A stretch of DNA of 64,000 bases, taken from DASWJZ01 sp963814905 (GTDB taxonomy: Bacteria > Pseudomonadota > Alphaproteobacteria > Rhizobiales > Afifellaceae). Location: positions 62,001 through 126,000 of the forward strand of contig CAWFEM010000003.1 in NCBI GenBank assembly GCA_963814905.1, written 5' to 3'. The notes beneath the pieces were generated by a model, which saw nothing but the letters and a program-made list of their open reading frames with translations, did no database searches and was not told where the DNA came from. Position 1 is the first letter of the stretch; each line of letters begins with the position of its first letter. The position numbers and the translations under genes are program-made. Positions 19,062 to 29,892 of the stretch are shown piece after piece.

Positions 19062-20393
19062 ATGTCGGAGCTCGACTCGCTCCTGGAGGTGCTCGGCACG
19101 CTCCATCCGCGCAAGATCGACCTGTCGCTTGGACGGGTCGAGCGACTGCTCGACCGTCTCGGCCGCCCGCAGGACCGGTTGCCGCCGGTCATCCATGTCG
19201 CCGGCACCAACGGCAAGGGCTCGACCATCGCCTTCCTGCGCGCCGCGCTCGAAGCGGCGGGAAAATCAGCGCACGTCTATACCTCGCCGCATCTCGTCCG
19301 CTTCAACGAACGTGTCCGCATCGGCCAGAAGAACGGCGACGCGGCCAGCGGGCGGCTCGCCGACGACGCCATGCTGATCGAAGCAATCCATGACGTGGTG
19401 CGAGCGAACGACGGCGAGGAGATCACCTTCTTCGAGGTGACGACGGCGGTGGCATTCCATCTCTTTGCCGCGCACCCCGCCGATTACTGCCTGCTCGAAG
19501 TGGGGCTCGGAGGACGCTTCGACGCGACCAATGTCGTCGACCACCCGCTCGCGGCGGTGATCGCCTCCGTCAGTCACGACCATCCGGAATTCCTCGGCAC
19601 CGACCTCCCCGGCATCGCCAACGAGAAGGCCGGCATCCTGAAGCGCGCCGCGCCGGGGATCGTCGCGCCGCAGAACGAGCATGCGCTGGCGATGATCGAG
19701 GTCGACGCGGAGGCGGCGGGCGCGCCGCTCTTCCGGCACGGCAAGGAATACATGGCCTTCGCCGAGCGCGGCCGGCTCGTCTACGAGGACGAAGACGGCC
19801 TGCTCGATCTGCCGCTGCCGCGGCTTTACGGCGCACACCAGGTGGAGAATGCCGGGCTCGCGGTCGCGACCTTGCGCGCCGCCGGCGTGACGCTTCCGGT
19901 GCAGGCGATCGAGGCGGGGCTCACCGGCGCCGACTGGCCGGCGCGGATGCAGCGGCTCCGCGACGGCCCGCTTGTGGCGCTGGCACCGGAAGGTTCCGAC
20001 ATCTGGCTCGACGGCGGCCACAACCCCGCCGCCGGCGAAGCGATCGCGCAGGCCTTCGCGGAGATCGAGGACCGCGACCCGCGTCCGCTCGTCCTTATCG
20101 CGGCGATGCTCACCACCAAGGACCCGACGGGCTTCTTCCGCCCCTTCGCCGAGCTCGCGCGCCACGCCATGATCGTGCCGGTGCCGGGCAGCGAATCCGG
20201 TTTCGTGCCGGAAACGCTGACGGAGATCGTCATGGCGGCGGACGTGCCTGCGCGCCCCTTCGAGGATGTGCGCGCGGCGCTTCAGACACTCACCGCCGAG
20301 CAGGACGAGGAGAAGCCGCCGCGGATCCTGATCTGCGGCTCGCTCTATCTCGCGGGTGAAGTGCTGCGGCTGAACGGCCCGCTGCCGGAATAG
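19062..20393 (+). CDS. folC: bifunctional folylpolyglutamate / dihydrofolate synthase
   Basis: Adds glutamate to folates, and in bacteria also makes dihydrofolate from dihydropteroate. It is 443 residues. The ATP-binding loop is VIHVAGTNGKGSTIAFL. The Mur-ligase-like signatures VYTSPHLVRFNERVRIG, FEVTTAVAFHLF, LEVGLGGRFDATNV and WLDGGHNPAAGEA are all present. I used the ATG at 19062 (MSELDSLLEVLG); a TTG overlapping the accD stop at 19044 would allow translational coupling. Transcription ends into the inverted repeat shared with trxA. Confidence 0.93.
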   Translation: MSELDSLLEVLGTLHPRKIDLSLGRVERLLDRLGRPQDRLPPVIHVAGTNGKGSTIAFLRAALEAAGKSAHVYTSPHLVRFNERVRIGQKNGDAASGRLADDAMLIEAIHDVVRANDGEEITFFEVTTAVAFHLFAAHPADYCLLEVGLGGRFDATNVVDHPLAAVIASVSHDHPEFLGTDLPGIANEKAGILKRAAPGIVAPQNEHALAMIEVDAEAAGAPLFRHGKEYMAFAERGRLVYEDEDGLLDLPLPRLYGAHQVENAGLAVATLRAAGVTLPVQAIEAGLTGADWPARMQRLRDGPLVALAPEGSDIWLDGGHNPAAGEAIAQAFAEIEDRDPRPLVLIAAMLTTKDPTGFFRPFAELARHAMIVPVPGSESGFVPETLTEIVMAADVPARPFEDVRAALQTLTAEQDEEKPPRILICGSLYLAGEVLRLNGPLPE

Positions 20394-20413
20394 GCAGGAA
20401 AGACGTTCTCTCC

Positions 20414-20515
20414 GTCGTCATCGCCGGCTTGACCCGGCGATCCATTCCGTACCCGTCGCGCGCGCCTCAACGACGCAGGAGAATGGATGCCCGGATCAAG
20501 TCCGGGCATGACGAC
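20414..20515. repeat. inverted pair of dispersed intergenic repeat units
   Basis: Two 34-35 base units in opposite orientation (20414-20447 and 20481-20515) share GTCAT, a GC hairpin with a TTGA(C/T) loop, and ATCCATTC. Each unit folds on itself, and together they could form a larger cruciform. The site lies between the convergent ends of folC and trxA and may act as terminator for both. Confidence 0.7.
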
Positions 20516-20562
20516 ATCAACCTCTTCGGATTCTGGAAGGCGAGCCAGCGCCGATTCGACTC

Positions 20563-20883
20563 TTACGCCGCGGCGTTCTGGATCCACTTCTGCAGGTCGC
20601 TCTTCGGCCCGGCGCCGATCTTCATGTCGACCGGTTCGCCGTCCTTGAAGATGATGAGGGTCGGGATCGAGCGCACGCCATAGCGGATGGTCGTCTGCTG
20701 GTTCTCGTCGATGTTGAGCTTGACGATTTTCACCTTGTCGCCGAGCTCGGCGGAAATCTCTTCAAGATGCGGTGCGATCATCTTGCAGGGGCCGCACCAC
20801 TCCGCCCAGAAATCCACGACGACCGGCTCTTTGGAGCCGAGGACGGCGGTGGCGAAATCGGTGTCGGTGACGGCGGTCGTCAT
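20563..20883 (-). CDS. trxA: thioredoxin
   Basis: General cytoplasmic disulfide reductant. It is 106 residues with active site WCGPC (Cys30 and Cys33) in DFWAEWCGPCKMIAP, and the cis-proline loop in YGVRSIPTLIIF. It closes the minus-strand run divL, tsaE-amgK, murU, addB, addA, trxA, being 54 bases from the addA end. A TCAGGAGACAGAC-type leader before the ATG contains a good ribosome-binding site (GGAG). Confidence 0.96.
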   Translation of the reverse strand: MTTAVTDTDFATAVLGSKEPVVVDFWAEWCGPCKMIAPHLEEISAELGDKVKIVKLNIDENQQTTIRYGVRSIPTLIIFKDGEPVDMKIGAGPKSDLQKWIQNAAA

Positions 20884-20937
20884 GTCTGTCTCCTGGAGGA
20901 CTCGTTAAACGGAAGGTAGGAAGCGCGGGGGGTCTGG

Positions 20938-23900
20938 TCAAGGAACCGGATTGGCGCGGATTTTGAGCCCTTCCAACGCATTTTCCATCATCTCCGCCGG
21001 GAGCGGAACGACCTTCGCTCCGCTTCCAGCGGCCTTCCCCCCGACCGGCGCCCCGCTCGTGAAGACCAGGGTCGCGGAGACCGGGACGCCCGCCTCCATG
21101 TCCATGAGCAGCCTGCGGTAAAGCGCCATCTGGAGGACGTAGGCCGGGGCGACCTCGGTGGCGGTATCCGGCACATTCCGGTCGGTCTTGAAGTCGACCA
21201 GGTGCCAGCCGTCCGCGTCGCGGGCGAGGCGGTCGACCCGCCCGCTGACGGCGTAGCGCCCGGTTTCCGCCGAAAGCTCGCCCACGATCGCGACCTCCGC
21301 CCGGCTCCCCGCGCCGAAGATTCGCGTGAGCGCCGGGTCGGCGAGCACGGTTTCCGCTTCGCGGAGCACCGCCTCGGCGAGCGCCGGATCGGCAGTGCCG
21401 GCGAGAAGCCGCTCCGCCTGCTCCACGCGTCGCTCGTCCGGCACGCCGGGCAGGACTTCCAAAAGCCGATGCACGAGCAGGCCCCTCCGCCGCGCGGCAT
21501 CGCCCGGCGGCATGCCGTCGCCTGTGGACAACACCGGATCGGGCTCGGCGAGGCCGCCCGACGGACGAAGCGGCTCCGGCGCGGGCGGTGGCGCGGGGGC
21601 GTCCGTCGAGAGCCAGGTGGGAAGGTCGGCCGCTTCCTCTTCGGTCGCCTTATCTTCGTCTTTCGCGCTCGACGGGGGGTCGCTGCTCGACCGGCCAGCG
21701 GAACGACGCCGCAAGCTCCTCGCCGTTGCGCTCGACGCCCTCCGGCACCAGCGCCCGCTCCACGACGGAATACCAGCAATCCTTGGGCGTGCGCTCGCCC
21801 TTGATGCCGGCGACATAGAGCACGTCGCGGGCGCGCGTCATGGCGACATAGAGCAGGCGGAGATATTCCGCCTGCGTCTCCTCGTCGGCGGCGTCGTCCG
21901 CGTCCTGCTGCGGCGCGGGCGCCTCGTCCTTCCTTCGCCGCCAGAGGAAGGCCGGGTCCTCGCGGTCTCCGATCTCCACCAGCGTGTCGCGCTGGTTCGG
22001 CACGACGATCAGCCCGCCGGTATCGACGAGGAAGACGATGTCGGCCTCAAGCCCCTTCGCGCCGTGCACCGTCATCACGCGCACGCCTTCGGCGGAATCC
22101 TCCGCCTCGCGCTTCAGGTCGCTCTCATTGGCGCGGATGAAGCGCAGGAAGCCCTGCAGCGACGGCGCAGCGACGTTCTCGTAGGCCAGCGCCTGGCTCA
22201 GGAACGCGTCGAGCACGTCGTCGGCTTCGCCACCGAGACGCGCACGGAAGGCGCGGCGGCCGTGCTCCGGCCCGAGCAGGGTGGCGAAGAAGCGGAACGG
22301 CGTGACGCGGTCGGCCATCGCCCGCCAGGCTTCGAGCTTTTCGAACGCGGCACGAAGCGGCGGTTCGGCTGCTTCGCGAAGGGCGCGCCAGAGGCTCCCC
22401 TTGCGTCCCGCGGCAAGGCGCATCAGCGCTTCCTCGTCGATGCCGAGGAGCGGGCTCTTCAGGAGTGCGGCAAGCTGCAGGTCGTCTTCCGGAAGAAGCA
22501 TCACGTCGGCAAGCGCAAGAAGGTCAAGCACGGCGATGTGGCTTGCGATCGGCACGCGGTCGGCACCGGCCGTCGGAATCTCGGCGGCGCGGAGCGAACG
22601 GTTCAGGGCGTTGAAGAGCGCATCGCGGCGGCGGACGAGAATCAGGATCTCGCCGTCGCGCACGCGTTTGCCCGAGGGAAGATGCGCGCCCCTGAGCCGC
22701 GCGATCTCCGCGACAATATCCTGCGCAAGCGTTGTTTCCGCCGCGCTCGGCGCGTCATAGGGCTCTGTCCAGTCGTCTGGGTCCTCGCTCTTCGCGCGCA
22801 CGACGCGCGGCAGGATGACGACGTGGCCGGGCTCCTTCTCGCGATAGGAGGCGTGGGCTTCGTAGGTCGAGGCGGTGATCCGGGTCGCAAGCTCGCCCGT
22901 GAAGACCGCATCGACAGCGTCAAGCACTTCACTGGTGGAGCGGAAGGAGAGGAAGAGCGGGCGCGCCACGAAGGGCATCTCCGCTTCCGCCGCCTTCTTG
23001 GCGAAGAAGGTGTGCATCTCCGCGAGCTTCCAGGGTGCGGCGCCCTGGAAGGAAAAGATCGATTGCTTGTCGTCACCGACCGCGAAGATGGTGCGCGGGG
23101 TCTCCGACGCGCCCTCCCCGGCGAAGAACTCTTCCGCGATCTTCTCCACCACCGCCCACTGGTCGGGGCTCGTGTCCTGCGCCTCGTCGACGAGGATGTG
23201 GTCGATCCGCCGGTCGAGCTTGTAGAGTACCCATTGCGCCGCGTCGGCACGCGACAGGAGGTTGCGCGTCTTGGCGATCAGGTCGGTGAAATCGAGCGCA
23301 CCGGCTCGTCGCTTGGCTGCGTGATAGGCCGCGAGGATGGCGTCGCCGACGACGAGCAGCGCCTCGGTCGCCGCATAGGCGCGCACACGATTGAGGCGAT
23401 CGAGGAGGCCGAGCAGCCGCTCGCTTTCGGCCGTGAAGCTTTCCTTCAGGCCGGCGCGGTCTTTGGCGAAAGTCGCGCCGAAGCGGCGCGACCGCGCCTT
23501 CCAGCCGGCCTTGTCGGTGTTCAGGAAGAACGCGATACGGGCGTCCGCCTCAAGCGGTCCGCCCCCCGCGGAGACGATCGCGCGAAGCGCATGGCGCGCA
23601 TCGCGATCCGTTCTGTTGTCGGAATTTTTTAGCGCCTCAACAAGCGTCGTGCATTCGTCGGAGCTCCATTCGAGAGCATCGCAGATCGCGGCGCAGACCG
23701 AGTCTTCGGTTTCGTCGTCGGCGAGCATCAGGCGGCGGCGCAAATCGACGAGCGCGTCGTCGATGTTCCCGTGCTCCCCGTCGGAGCCGGAAAGGACCGT
23801 CCAGCGATTGAGCGCGTCGCGCTTGCGGATCAGCTCATCGAGCGCCTGGCCGATCTGGTTGTCGGTTGCGCGCTCCGCGAGATGCCGCAGCGCCAGGCCC

Positions 23901-24433
23901 AGACGGCTTTCCGGCTCGGCCGCCGCCTTGGTCAGCACGCGATCGCGCGCCTCCGCGATCAGCGCGGCGGCAGAGGAATCGTCGAGCACGGCGAACTGGC
24001 CCGGGACGTTCGCCTCAAAGGGAAACTGATGCAGAAGCCGTTCGCAGAAGGCATGGATGGTCTGGATCTTGAGCCCGCCCGGCGTCTCCAGCGCCCTGGC
24101 GAAAAGCCGCCGTCCGTCACGCATCTCATCCGCCGTCGGCGGGCGTCCCTGCACCTCTTCGATGGCCTTTGTGAGCGCGTCCTCGGAGAGCATCACCCAG
24201 CGTCCGAGCGTCTCGAAGACGCGGCGGGCCATCTCCGCCGCGGCGATCTTGGTGAAGGTCAGCGAAAGGATGGCGTCGGGATCGGCGCCGGCGAGAAGAA
24301 GCCGGATCACGCGCTGCGTCAGCACATGCGTCTTGCCGGAGCCGGCATTGGCGACGACCCAGGCGGAGGATGCGGGATCGGACGCCTCATGCTGCGTCTT
24401 CTGCGTGATTGAAAACGGCGTCGCCGCGCTCAT
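20938..24433 (-). pseudogene. addA: double-strand break repair helicase-nuclease AddA, one frameshift
   Basis: AddA is the helicase-nuclease subunit of AddAB, the alphaproteobacterial counterpart of RecBCD. From the ATG at 24433 (MSAATPFSITQKTQHEASD), Walker A is ANAGSGKTHVLTQR and Walker B is ILVDEAQDTSPDQW. UvrD motifs GDDKQSIFSFQGA and VMTVHGAKGLEADIVFL follow. The frame breaks at the six-G run 21674-21679; beyond it the other frame supplies SSAKDEDKATEEEAADLPT and the nuclease domain with HLVDFKTDRN and LQMALYRRLL, ending at 20938. One G too many explains it, the classic homopolymer error. Its ATG overlaps the addB stop (ATGA). Confidence 0.9.
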
Positions 24434-27400
24434 GGCTGCGGAATCCCCTGATCGTCCTCCTCCTCCGTCGTCGTCCATTCGGCGACGCGGGCGAGGTGAT
24501 CGTAATCACCGACGAAGACGCGGCCGCGTTTCGGAATCTTGCGCGAGACGTATCTCGTGTCGGGCCTGGCGAACTCGGCGACAAGCGCGGCAAGACGCTC
24601 TTCGGTGCGGACGAGCGCCTCGTCGAGCGAGCCGTCTTTCGGCGCGCTCCGATCGTGGAGGACGCCACCGGTGCCGCGGCCGGAGAGCTGGAAGTATTCA
24701 AGCCGCGCGGGCCTCGCCGCAGCGAGCCCCGTGAAGCCGCCTCGCGCGGCGATCAGCGCCTCAAGTGGAAGCTGCGGCGACAGCAAATGCACCTCCTTCG
24801 CGGAGGGTGGCGTGCCGGTCTTGTAGTCGACGATCGCAAGCGTGCCGTCGACGAGGCGGTCGAGCCGATCGGCGCGTGCCGTCAGCGCGAAGGCGGGGGT
24901 GACCGCGATCTCTCCGGTCGCCTCCACGATGCGCTCCGCGACGTCGTCGCGGTCGGCTTCCGACGCGATGAGCCAGCGCGCGATCTTCTGAAAGCGCGGC
25001 CACCAAAGGGCGACGATCTCGGGAAAATCAGCGGCCTCCGCGAAGGCCTCCCGACCGATGGCGACAAGCGCGTCGAGCGCAGCGGAATCGAAAGGCCCAC
25101 GTGGGCGTTCCCGGATGAAACGCTCCAGCACGTCGTGGATCAGCGTGCCGCGCTCGCGCGCATCGGGGAGCTTGGCGAGCGGCTCGAAGGGTCTGAGCTT
25201 CAGCACCGCGCGCGCGTAGATCTCATAGGGGTCGCGGATCAGCGTCTCGATGCGCGTCGCGGAAAGCTTCGTCGGGCGGAGCTCTAAAGGCGGCGAGGGC
25301 TGCGGACGTTTCGGCCGGTCGGATTCCTTGGGCCGATCGAGCGCACGCGCGCGAAGGAGCGCCGTGCGTCCGCGCGTCCGCATCTCATCGGCGAGCGTCT
25401 CGCCGGCATGCGCGGTCAGACGCTGCAGCCAGCGCGAGGCGACGCGCGGCTCCCCGTCCTCGCGATTGGCGCGGGTGAGCCAGACCTCCGCCGCTCCAAG
25501 CGCCTGCGTGAAATCGTGCGCCGCAAGCCCGACGCGCCGCTCCGGCGGCTCAAGCGAGAGCTTTTCGCGCATCGGGCGGGAGAGCAGCGCGTCGAGCCGC
25601 GTCTGCCCCGGCCACGTGCCCTCGTTCAGTCCGCCGAGCACGACCTTGTCGACGCTCTGCAGACGCGCTTCCAGCGCCCCCCAGATATGGACGCGCGGAT
25701 CGACGCCGCCCCTTCGCCTGACGGCCGCGCGCTCGATCAACGCGGCGAAAAGGCCGGGATATTCGGCCGGCAGGATTGCCGGGCCGGCGGCAGCGCTTTC
25801 CGTGAGCGACTCGAAGAGAAGCGACAGCGCCTCGCCGTCCTCGCCGGCAAAGAGCGCCGTCCGGTTCGCCGCATCGCCGGCCGCGGCACGGAGCGCTTCG
25901 AGATGCGCTTCGACCAGCGTCGCGAGAGCGACCGTGCCATCCGCGTCGCGGAGGGCTTCGAGCGGCTATCAGCGCCGTCTCGACGCGCGCGGCGAGCGTC
26001 TCGGCCTCATCCCAGTCGGAGGGGAACAGGCCGCGTGCGGCTTCGCTCGGATAGTCGCGCGACTCATCCTCGGCCTTGGCGAAACGCGCGGCGCGGCTCG
26101 TCTTCAGCGCATGGCGAAGCGCCGCCATGCCGGGATTGAGGCGTGGTCCGCGCAGAATCGCGCGTTCAAGACTTTGCGCGGCGCGATGCGTCTCGGCGGG
26201 CTTCCGGCCAAAGGCTGCGAAGGGATGCTTCAAAAGCGCAAGCAGCGTCTCCGCCTCCACGCCGCCGAGCGCCGTCTCCGCGACAAGCCGCGCGAAAATT
26301 CCGGCCGGCGTGCGGCCGAGCGGACGGCCGGCGGAATCGTCGACGTCGATCCCCCAGCGGCGGAGCTCAATCGCGACGCGGCGCGCGAGGCCGCGATCCG
26401 GCGTGACCAGCGCGGCGACGCTTTCGGGCGTCTCCACCGCTTCGCGCAGGATGACGGCGACCGCGAGCGCCTCTTCGCGCTCGTTCGTCGCTTCGAGGAT
26501 GCCGATCCCCTTCACCGCCGCGCGCTTTATCTCTTCGGCAAGCGCCTCCGCGCCGCTCCAGCGTTCCGTCGTGCTCGCGGGGCGCATCGCTTCGGAGACG
26601 AAACGGGCGCGCGCCTCGATGGGCTCGGCCGGGGTGGCGAGCGGCGCGACGGACTCGCGCCTGACGCCAAAACCGTCGAGGAGCAGTTTCAGCCCGTATT
26701 GCGGATGGCCGGCGGCGGCAGGCTCACGCTCGCTCTCGCCGATCGCCTGCCAGCTTTCCTCGTCGAGCTCTTGGTCGAGACCGGGAAGCACTACCGCGCC
26801 GTTCTGCAGCCCGGCGATCGCGGCAAGGAGCGCCGCCGTCGCCGGCACGGAACCGGTGGAGCCCGCGGCGATGACCGGCGAAGGCGAACCCTCACGGGCG
26901 AGCCTTTCCGCCTCGGCGCGGATCAGGAGATCGCGACGCGCGCCGGGATCGATCAGGCCGCGCTCCTCCAAATATTGCGGCCAGAACTCCGTCGCGATCC
27001 GCAGGAACTCCAGCGTGATCTGCCAGTAGCCGGCAAGCTCCGCCGGCGCGGCGTCGAGAAGCCCGCGCCATGCTTCCGGCTCCGTGCCGACCTGATCCAT
27101 GATCTGCGCAAGCGACGCTGCAAGCCGCGCCGCGTCGGCGGGCGAAGCCGGAACGATCAGCTCCTCGTCAGGGAGACCGGCGAGCTTTCGCGCCTCGGCG
27201 CCGGACCATGCGAGAACGAGCTCAGTCAGGACGAGCTGCCGCTCCATCGCCGAAACGGCATTGGGAATGTCGGCGGCCGCACTGTCGAGAAGGCCGGCTT
27301 CGTCCTCGTCGATGTCGCCCAGCGTGCGGATGCGCGGCAGAAGCAGCGGCCGGCCGAGACGCTTCAGGAAGACCTCGCGGATGGCGCGCGCGGAACGCCG

Positions 27401-27562
27401 GGTCGGAAGATAGAGCGTGGCGTCGGCAAGCGCGAAGGGCTCGCTCGGTCGGAACCCTTCGATCAGCCGCCCGTCGAGAAGGGCCGCGGCCAGCGTGTCG
27501 AGGAAGGGCGCCCCCGGCGGTATCGTGAAGACGTTGGCATGATCCGTCGGTTCTCGGGCCAT
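24430..27562 (-). pseudogene. addB: double-strand break repair protein AddB, one frameshift
   Basis: Partner of AddA; carries an inactive helicase-like core and a second nuclease. From the ATG at 27562 (MAREPTDHANVFTIPPGAPF) the frame runs to about 25960. There are ATLYLPTRRSARAIREVFL, DEDEAGLLD and PVIAAGSTGSVPAT. Near 25958-25966 the frame shifts; the product continues EALRDADGTVALATLVEAHL and then KVVLGGLNEGTWPGQ. The C-terminal nuclease holds LAIVDYKTGTPPSAKEVHL. Loss of one CT unit from GCTCTCGAA would fix it. It lies 43 bases after murU and overlaps addA by four bases. Confidence 0.9.
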
Positions 27563-27605
27563 CGTTCTTTCGGGGCGTACTTCCGGGGCGGTCTTCCGGG
27601 CGATC

Positions 27606-28340
27606 TCAGGCGGCGCTTGCGGCTATCGCCGCGTCGGCCGCCGTCACCGCGGCCGGCGTCTCCACATTGATCCACAACCCATCGAGACGCACGCCGAAAA
27701 GTCTCCCCGCCTCGATCGCACGGTCGAAGAGGACGTTCAGCGAGAAGGCGCCCTCCGGCGCGCCGTCGAAGAGGCGCGGGGAGAGGATCGCCGCGCCGGC
27801 ATAGACGAAGGGCGCGACGGCGCGCTGCGGACGGCGGGTCAGACGTCCGTCCTTGTCGAGCAGGAAATCGCCGCGGCCGCCATAGCCGATGGCATTGACG
27901 GTGGAAGCAAGGAGAAGCAGGGCGTCCATCTCCGCCGCGTCCCAGGCGCCGGCCAGCCAGACAAGGTTGGGGCGCACGCCTTCCAGCCAGAAGGAATCGG
28001 AGTTCCTGAGCAGAAACGGCGCATCGCCGAGGAGCGGCAAGGCGCGCTTCACGCCTCCGCCCGTCTCAAGCAGCGCGCCGCGCTCGTCGGAGATAACGAT
28101 TTCGGGTGCAGCGCGGGTCTTCAAATGCGCGGTTATCCGGTCGGCGAGGTGATGGACGTTGACGACGGCCTTCTCCACGCCGCAGGCGGCGAGCCCGTCG
28201 AGACAATGATCGATCAGCGGCTGCCCGCCGACCTCGACCAGCGGCTTCGGCACGGTCTCCGAGAGCGGCAGCATGCGCTTGCCCTGGCCTGCCGCAAGCA
28301 CCATTGCCGTCCTGGGCGGAACCGCCCCGCGCATGACCAT
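27606..28340 (-). CDS. murU: nucleotidyltransferase, MurU-like (N-acetylmuramate-1-phosphate uridylyltransferase)
   Basis: 244 residues with the sugar-1-phosphate nucleotidyltransferase signature TAMVLAAGQGKRMLPLSE and KPLVEVGG. Later are NVHHLADRI, SDERGALLETGGGVKRALP and NSDSFWLEG. In Pseudomonas, MurU makes UDP-MurNAc from MurNAc-1-phosphate made by AmgK, bypassing de novo synthesis and conferring fosfomycin tolerance. Here it directly follows a TsaE-AmgK fusion, which favours MurU over a mannose-1-phosphate guanylyltransferase. GGAG eight bases before the ATG at 28340 decides the start; the open frame extends to 28430 inside the upstream gene. Confidence 0.82.
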   Translation of the reverse strand: MVMRGAVPPRTAMVLAAGQGKRMLPLSETVPKPLVEVGGQPLIDHCLDGLAACGVEKAVVNVHHLADRITAHLKTRAAPEIVISDERGALLETGGGVKRALPLLGDAPFLLRNSDSFWLEGVRPNLVWLAGAWDAAEMDALLLLASTVNAIGYGGRGDFLLDKDGRLTRRPQRAVAPFVYAGAAILSPRLFDGAPEGAFSLNVLFDRAIEAGRLFGVRLDGLWINVETPAAVTAADAAIAASAA

Positions 28341-28377
28341 CCGATTCGCTCCCAGTATCCTCAGAGACAAAAGTTCC

Positions 28378-29889
28378 TCAGAGATAGGGCTCATACCAGA
28401 GGCGCATGTCGGAAAGAACGGGATCGGCAAGGTTGCGGCGAATGAGCCCTTTCAGGCGCTCGCGGTGGCGCTGGTAGCCGGGCTTGCCATCGGAGAGCGC
28501 AAGGCGCGTGAAAATGCCGAGCACCTTGGTGACGCGTTGCAGCGCGAGGATTGCATAGGCGGTGTCGAAAGCGTCCGCGTCGAAGGCCGGATCGCGGGCC
28601 TTGCGGCCATCGACGTAGCGCGCCTTGAGCCGCGCTTCGTCCTCGGCGGCGAGCGTGACCCGCGCATCCTGTGCGAGCGACGCGACGTCATAGGCCGGGT
28701 GGCCGATCAGCGCGTCCTGGAAATCGATCACGCCGACGCGGGCGATCCCGACCTCGCCTTGCTGCCAGAGGATGTTGGGCGAGTGGAAGTCGCGCATGAC
28801 CCAAGTCGTCGACACCGTGTCCACCTTCACCAGAAGCGCCGACCAGGCGGCGAGGAAGCCGGCGCGCTTCTCCGGGGGGAAGGCCGGCTCGCCGCCTTTC
28901 CCCGCGAACCAGTCGGGGAAGAGCGACACCTCGATCAGAAGCGCGCCGCTATCATAGGGCGGCAGGGCATAGTGGGCGCCGCCGGGAAGCGCGACCTCCG
29001 CCGGCCAGGGCCGGCCATGCATGTAGACGAGGAGGTCGATCGCCGCTTCGTAACGCTCCATGATCGGTGCGCCGTCCGCGTCGACGACACCGTCGCCGCC
29101 GAGATCCTCAAGCAGGAGCAGGCCCGCTTCCAGGTCGGCGGCGCGGATCTCCGGCGCGCGGATTCCGGCGCGCGCGAGCGCAAGATCGATGGCGACGAAG
29201 GCGCGCACGTCAAGCGAGCGATGCGCCACGGCATCGTAGGAGCGGCCGTCATAGACCGCCGGCCCCTCGTTTCGCGCCGGCGCGTTCATCAGGATCGCGG
29301 CACTTCCGCCCTTCGCCACCCGCTCATAGGCGCGGGTCGAAGCATCGCCGGCGAGCGGCGTTCGCGTCGCGCCGCGCTGGCCGGCATCGTCGAGGAAGCC
29401 GCGGACGAGGGCGGTGCGGGCGAGCCGCTCCGGCCAGCTGCCCTGCGCTTCGATCGTGACCTCGCGGCCTTCGCCGGCAATCGCGAAGGAAAGGTCGAGC
29501 CGGTCATCGCTGAGCAAGCCGGGAAGCCGTTCCGGCCATTCGACAAGGACCGCACCTTCCTGGATCGCATCCTCCAGGCCGATCTCCTCCAGCGCCTCGG
29601 CGTCGGCGAGCCGGTAGAGATCGACATGCGCCACGTTCAGCCGCGGGAAGGCGTGGTCGAGCCTGAGCGGAAAGGTCGGGCTTTGCACTTCGTGCGCGGC
29701 GTCGCCGGCGAGCGCGCGAAGAAGCGCGCGGGCGAAGGTCGTCTTGCCGGCACCGAGGCCGCCGGAAAGCGCGACGAGATCGCCGGGCTTAAGTACGGCG
29801 GCGATATCCTCGGCAAAGCGCGCCGTCGCCGCCTCGTCAGGAAGCCGCAAGGTTTCGATCCTGCCGGCGGGCGCCACCGGAACCGTCAT
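28378..29889 (-). CDS. fusion of TsaE (tRNA t6A ATPase) and AmgK-like anomeric sugar kinase
   Basis: 503 residues with two domains. Residues 1-150 are TsaE: Walker A GGLGAGKTTFARALL at 43-57, then VQSPTFPLRLDH and VAHVDLYRLADAEALEEIGL. TsaE is needed for the t6A37 modification of ANN-decoding tRNAs. Residues 155-503 are an aminoglycoside-phosphotransferase-like kinase with RDFHSPNILW at 366-375 and GVIDFQDALIGHPAYD at 386-401. These match AmgK, the MurNAc/GlcNAc anomeric kinase of cell-wall recycling. The fusion is common in Hyphomicrobiales. It ends 38 bases before murU and starts 3 bases after divL. Confidence 0.88.
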   Translation of the reverse strand: MTVPVAPAGRIETLRLPDEAATARFAEDIAAVLKPGDLVALSGGLGAGKTTFARALLRALAGDAAHEVQSPTFPLRLDHAFPRLNVAHVDLYRLADAEALEEIGLEDAIQEGAVLVEWPERLPGLLSDDRLDLSFAIAGEGREVTIEAQGSWPERLARTALVRGFLDDAGQRGATRTPLAGDASTRAYERVAKGGSAAILMNAPARNEGPAVYDGRSYDAVAHRSLDVRAFVAIDLALARAGIRAPEIRAADLEAGLLLLEDLGGDGVVDADGAPIMERYEAAIDLLVYMHGRPWPAEVALPGGAHYALPPYDSGALLIEVSLFPDWFAGKGGEPAFPPEKRAGFLAAWSALLVKVDTVSTTWVMRDFHSPNILWQQGEVGIARVGVIDFQDALIGHPAYDVASLAQDARVTLAAEDEARLKARYVDGRKARDPAFDADAFDTAYAILALQRVTKVLGIFTRLALSDGKPGYQRHRERLKGLIRRNLADPVLSDMRLWYEPYL

Positions 29890-29892
29890 GTC

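Noticed and set aside
21326..23632. 768-codon plus-strand frame antisense to addA
   Set aside because: Shadow of addA; composition is that of an antisense GC-rich frame.
25250..27670. 806-codon plus-strand frame antisense to addB
   Set aside because: Arg/Ser-rich shadow frame without a ribosome-binding site or domain; addB is clear on the other strand.
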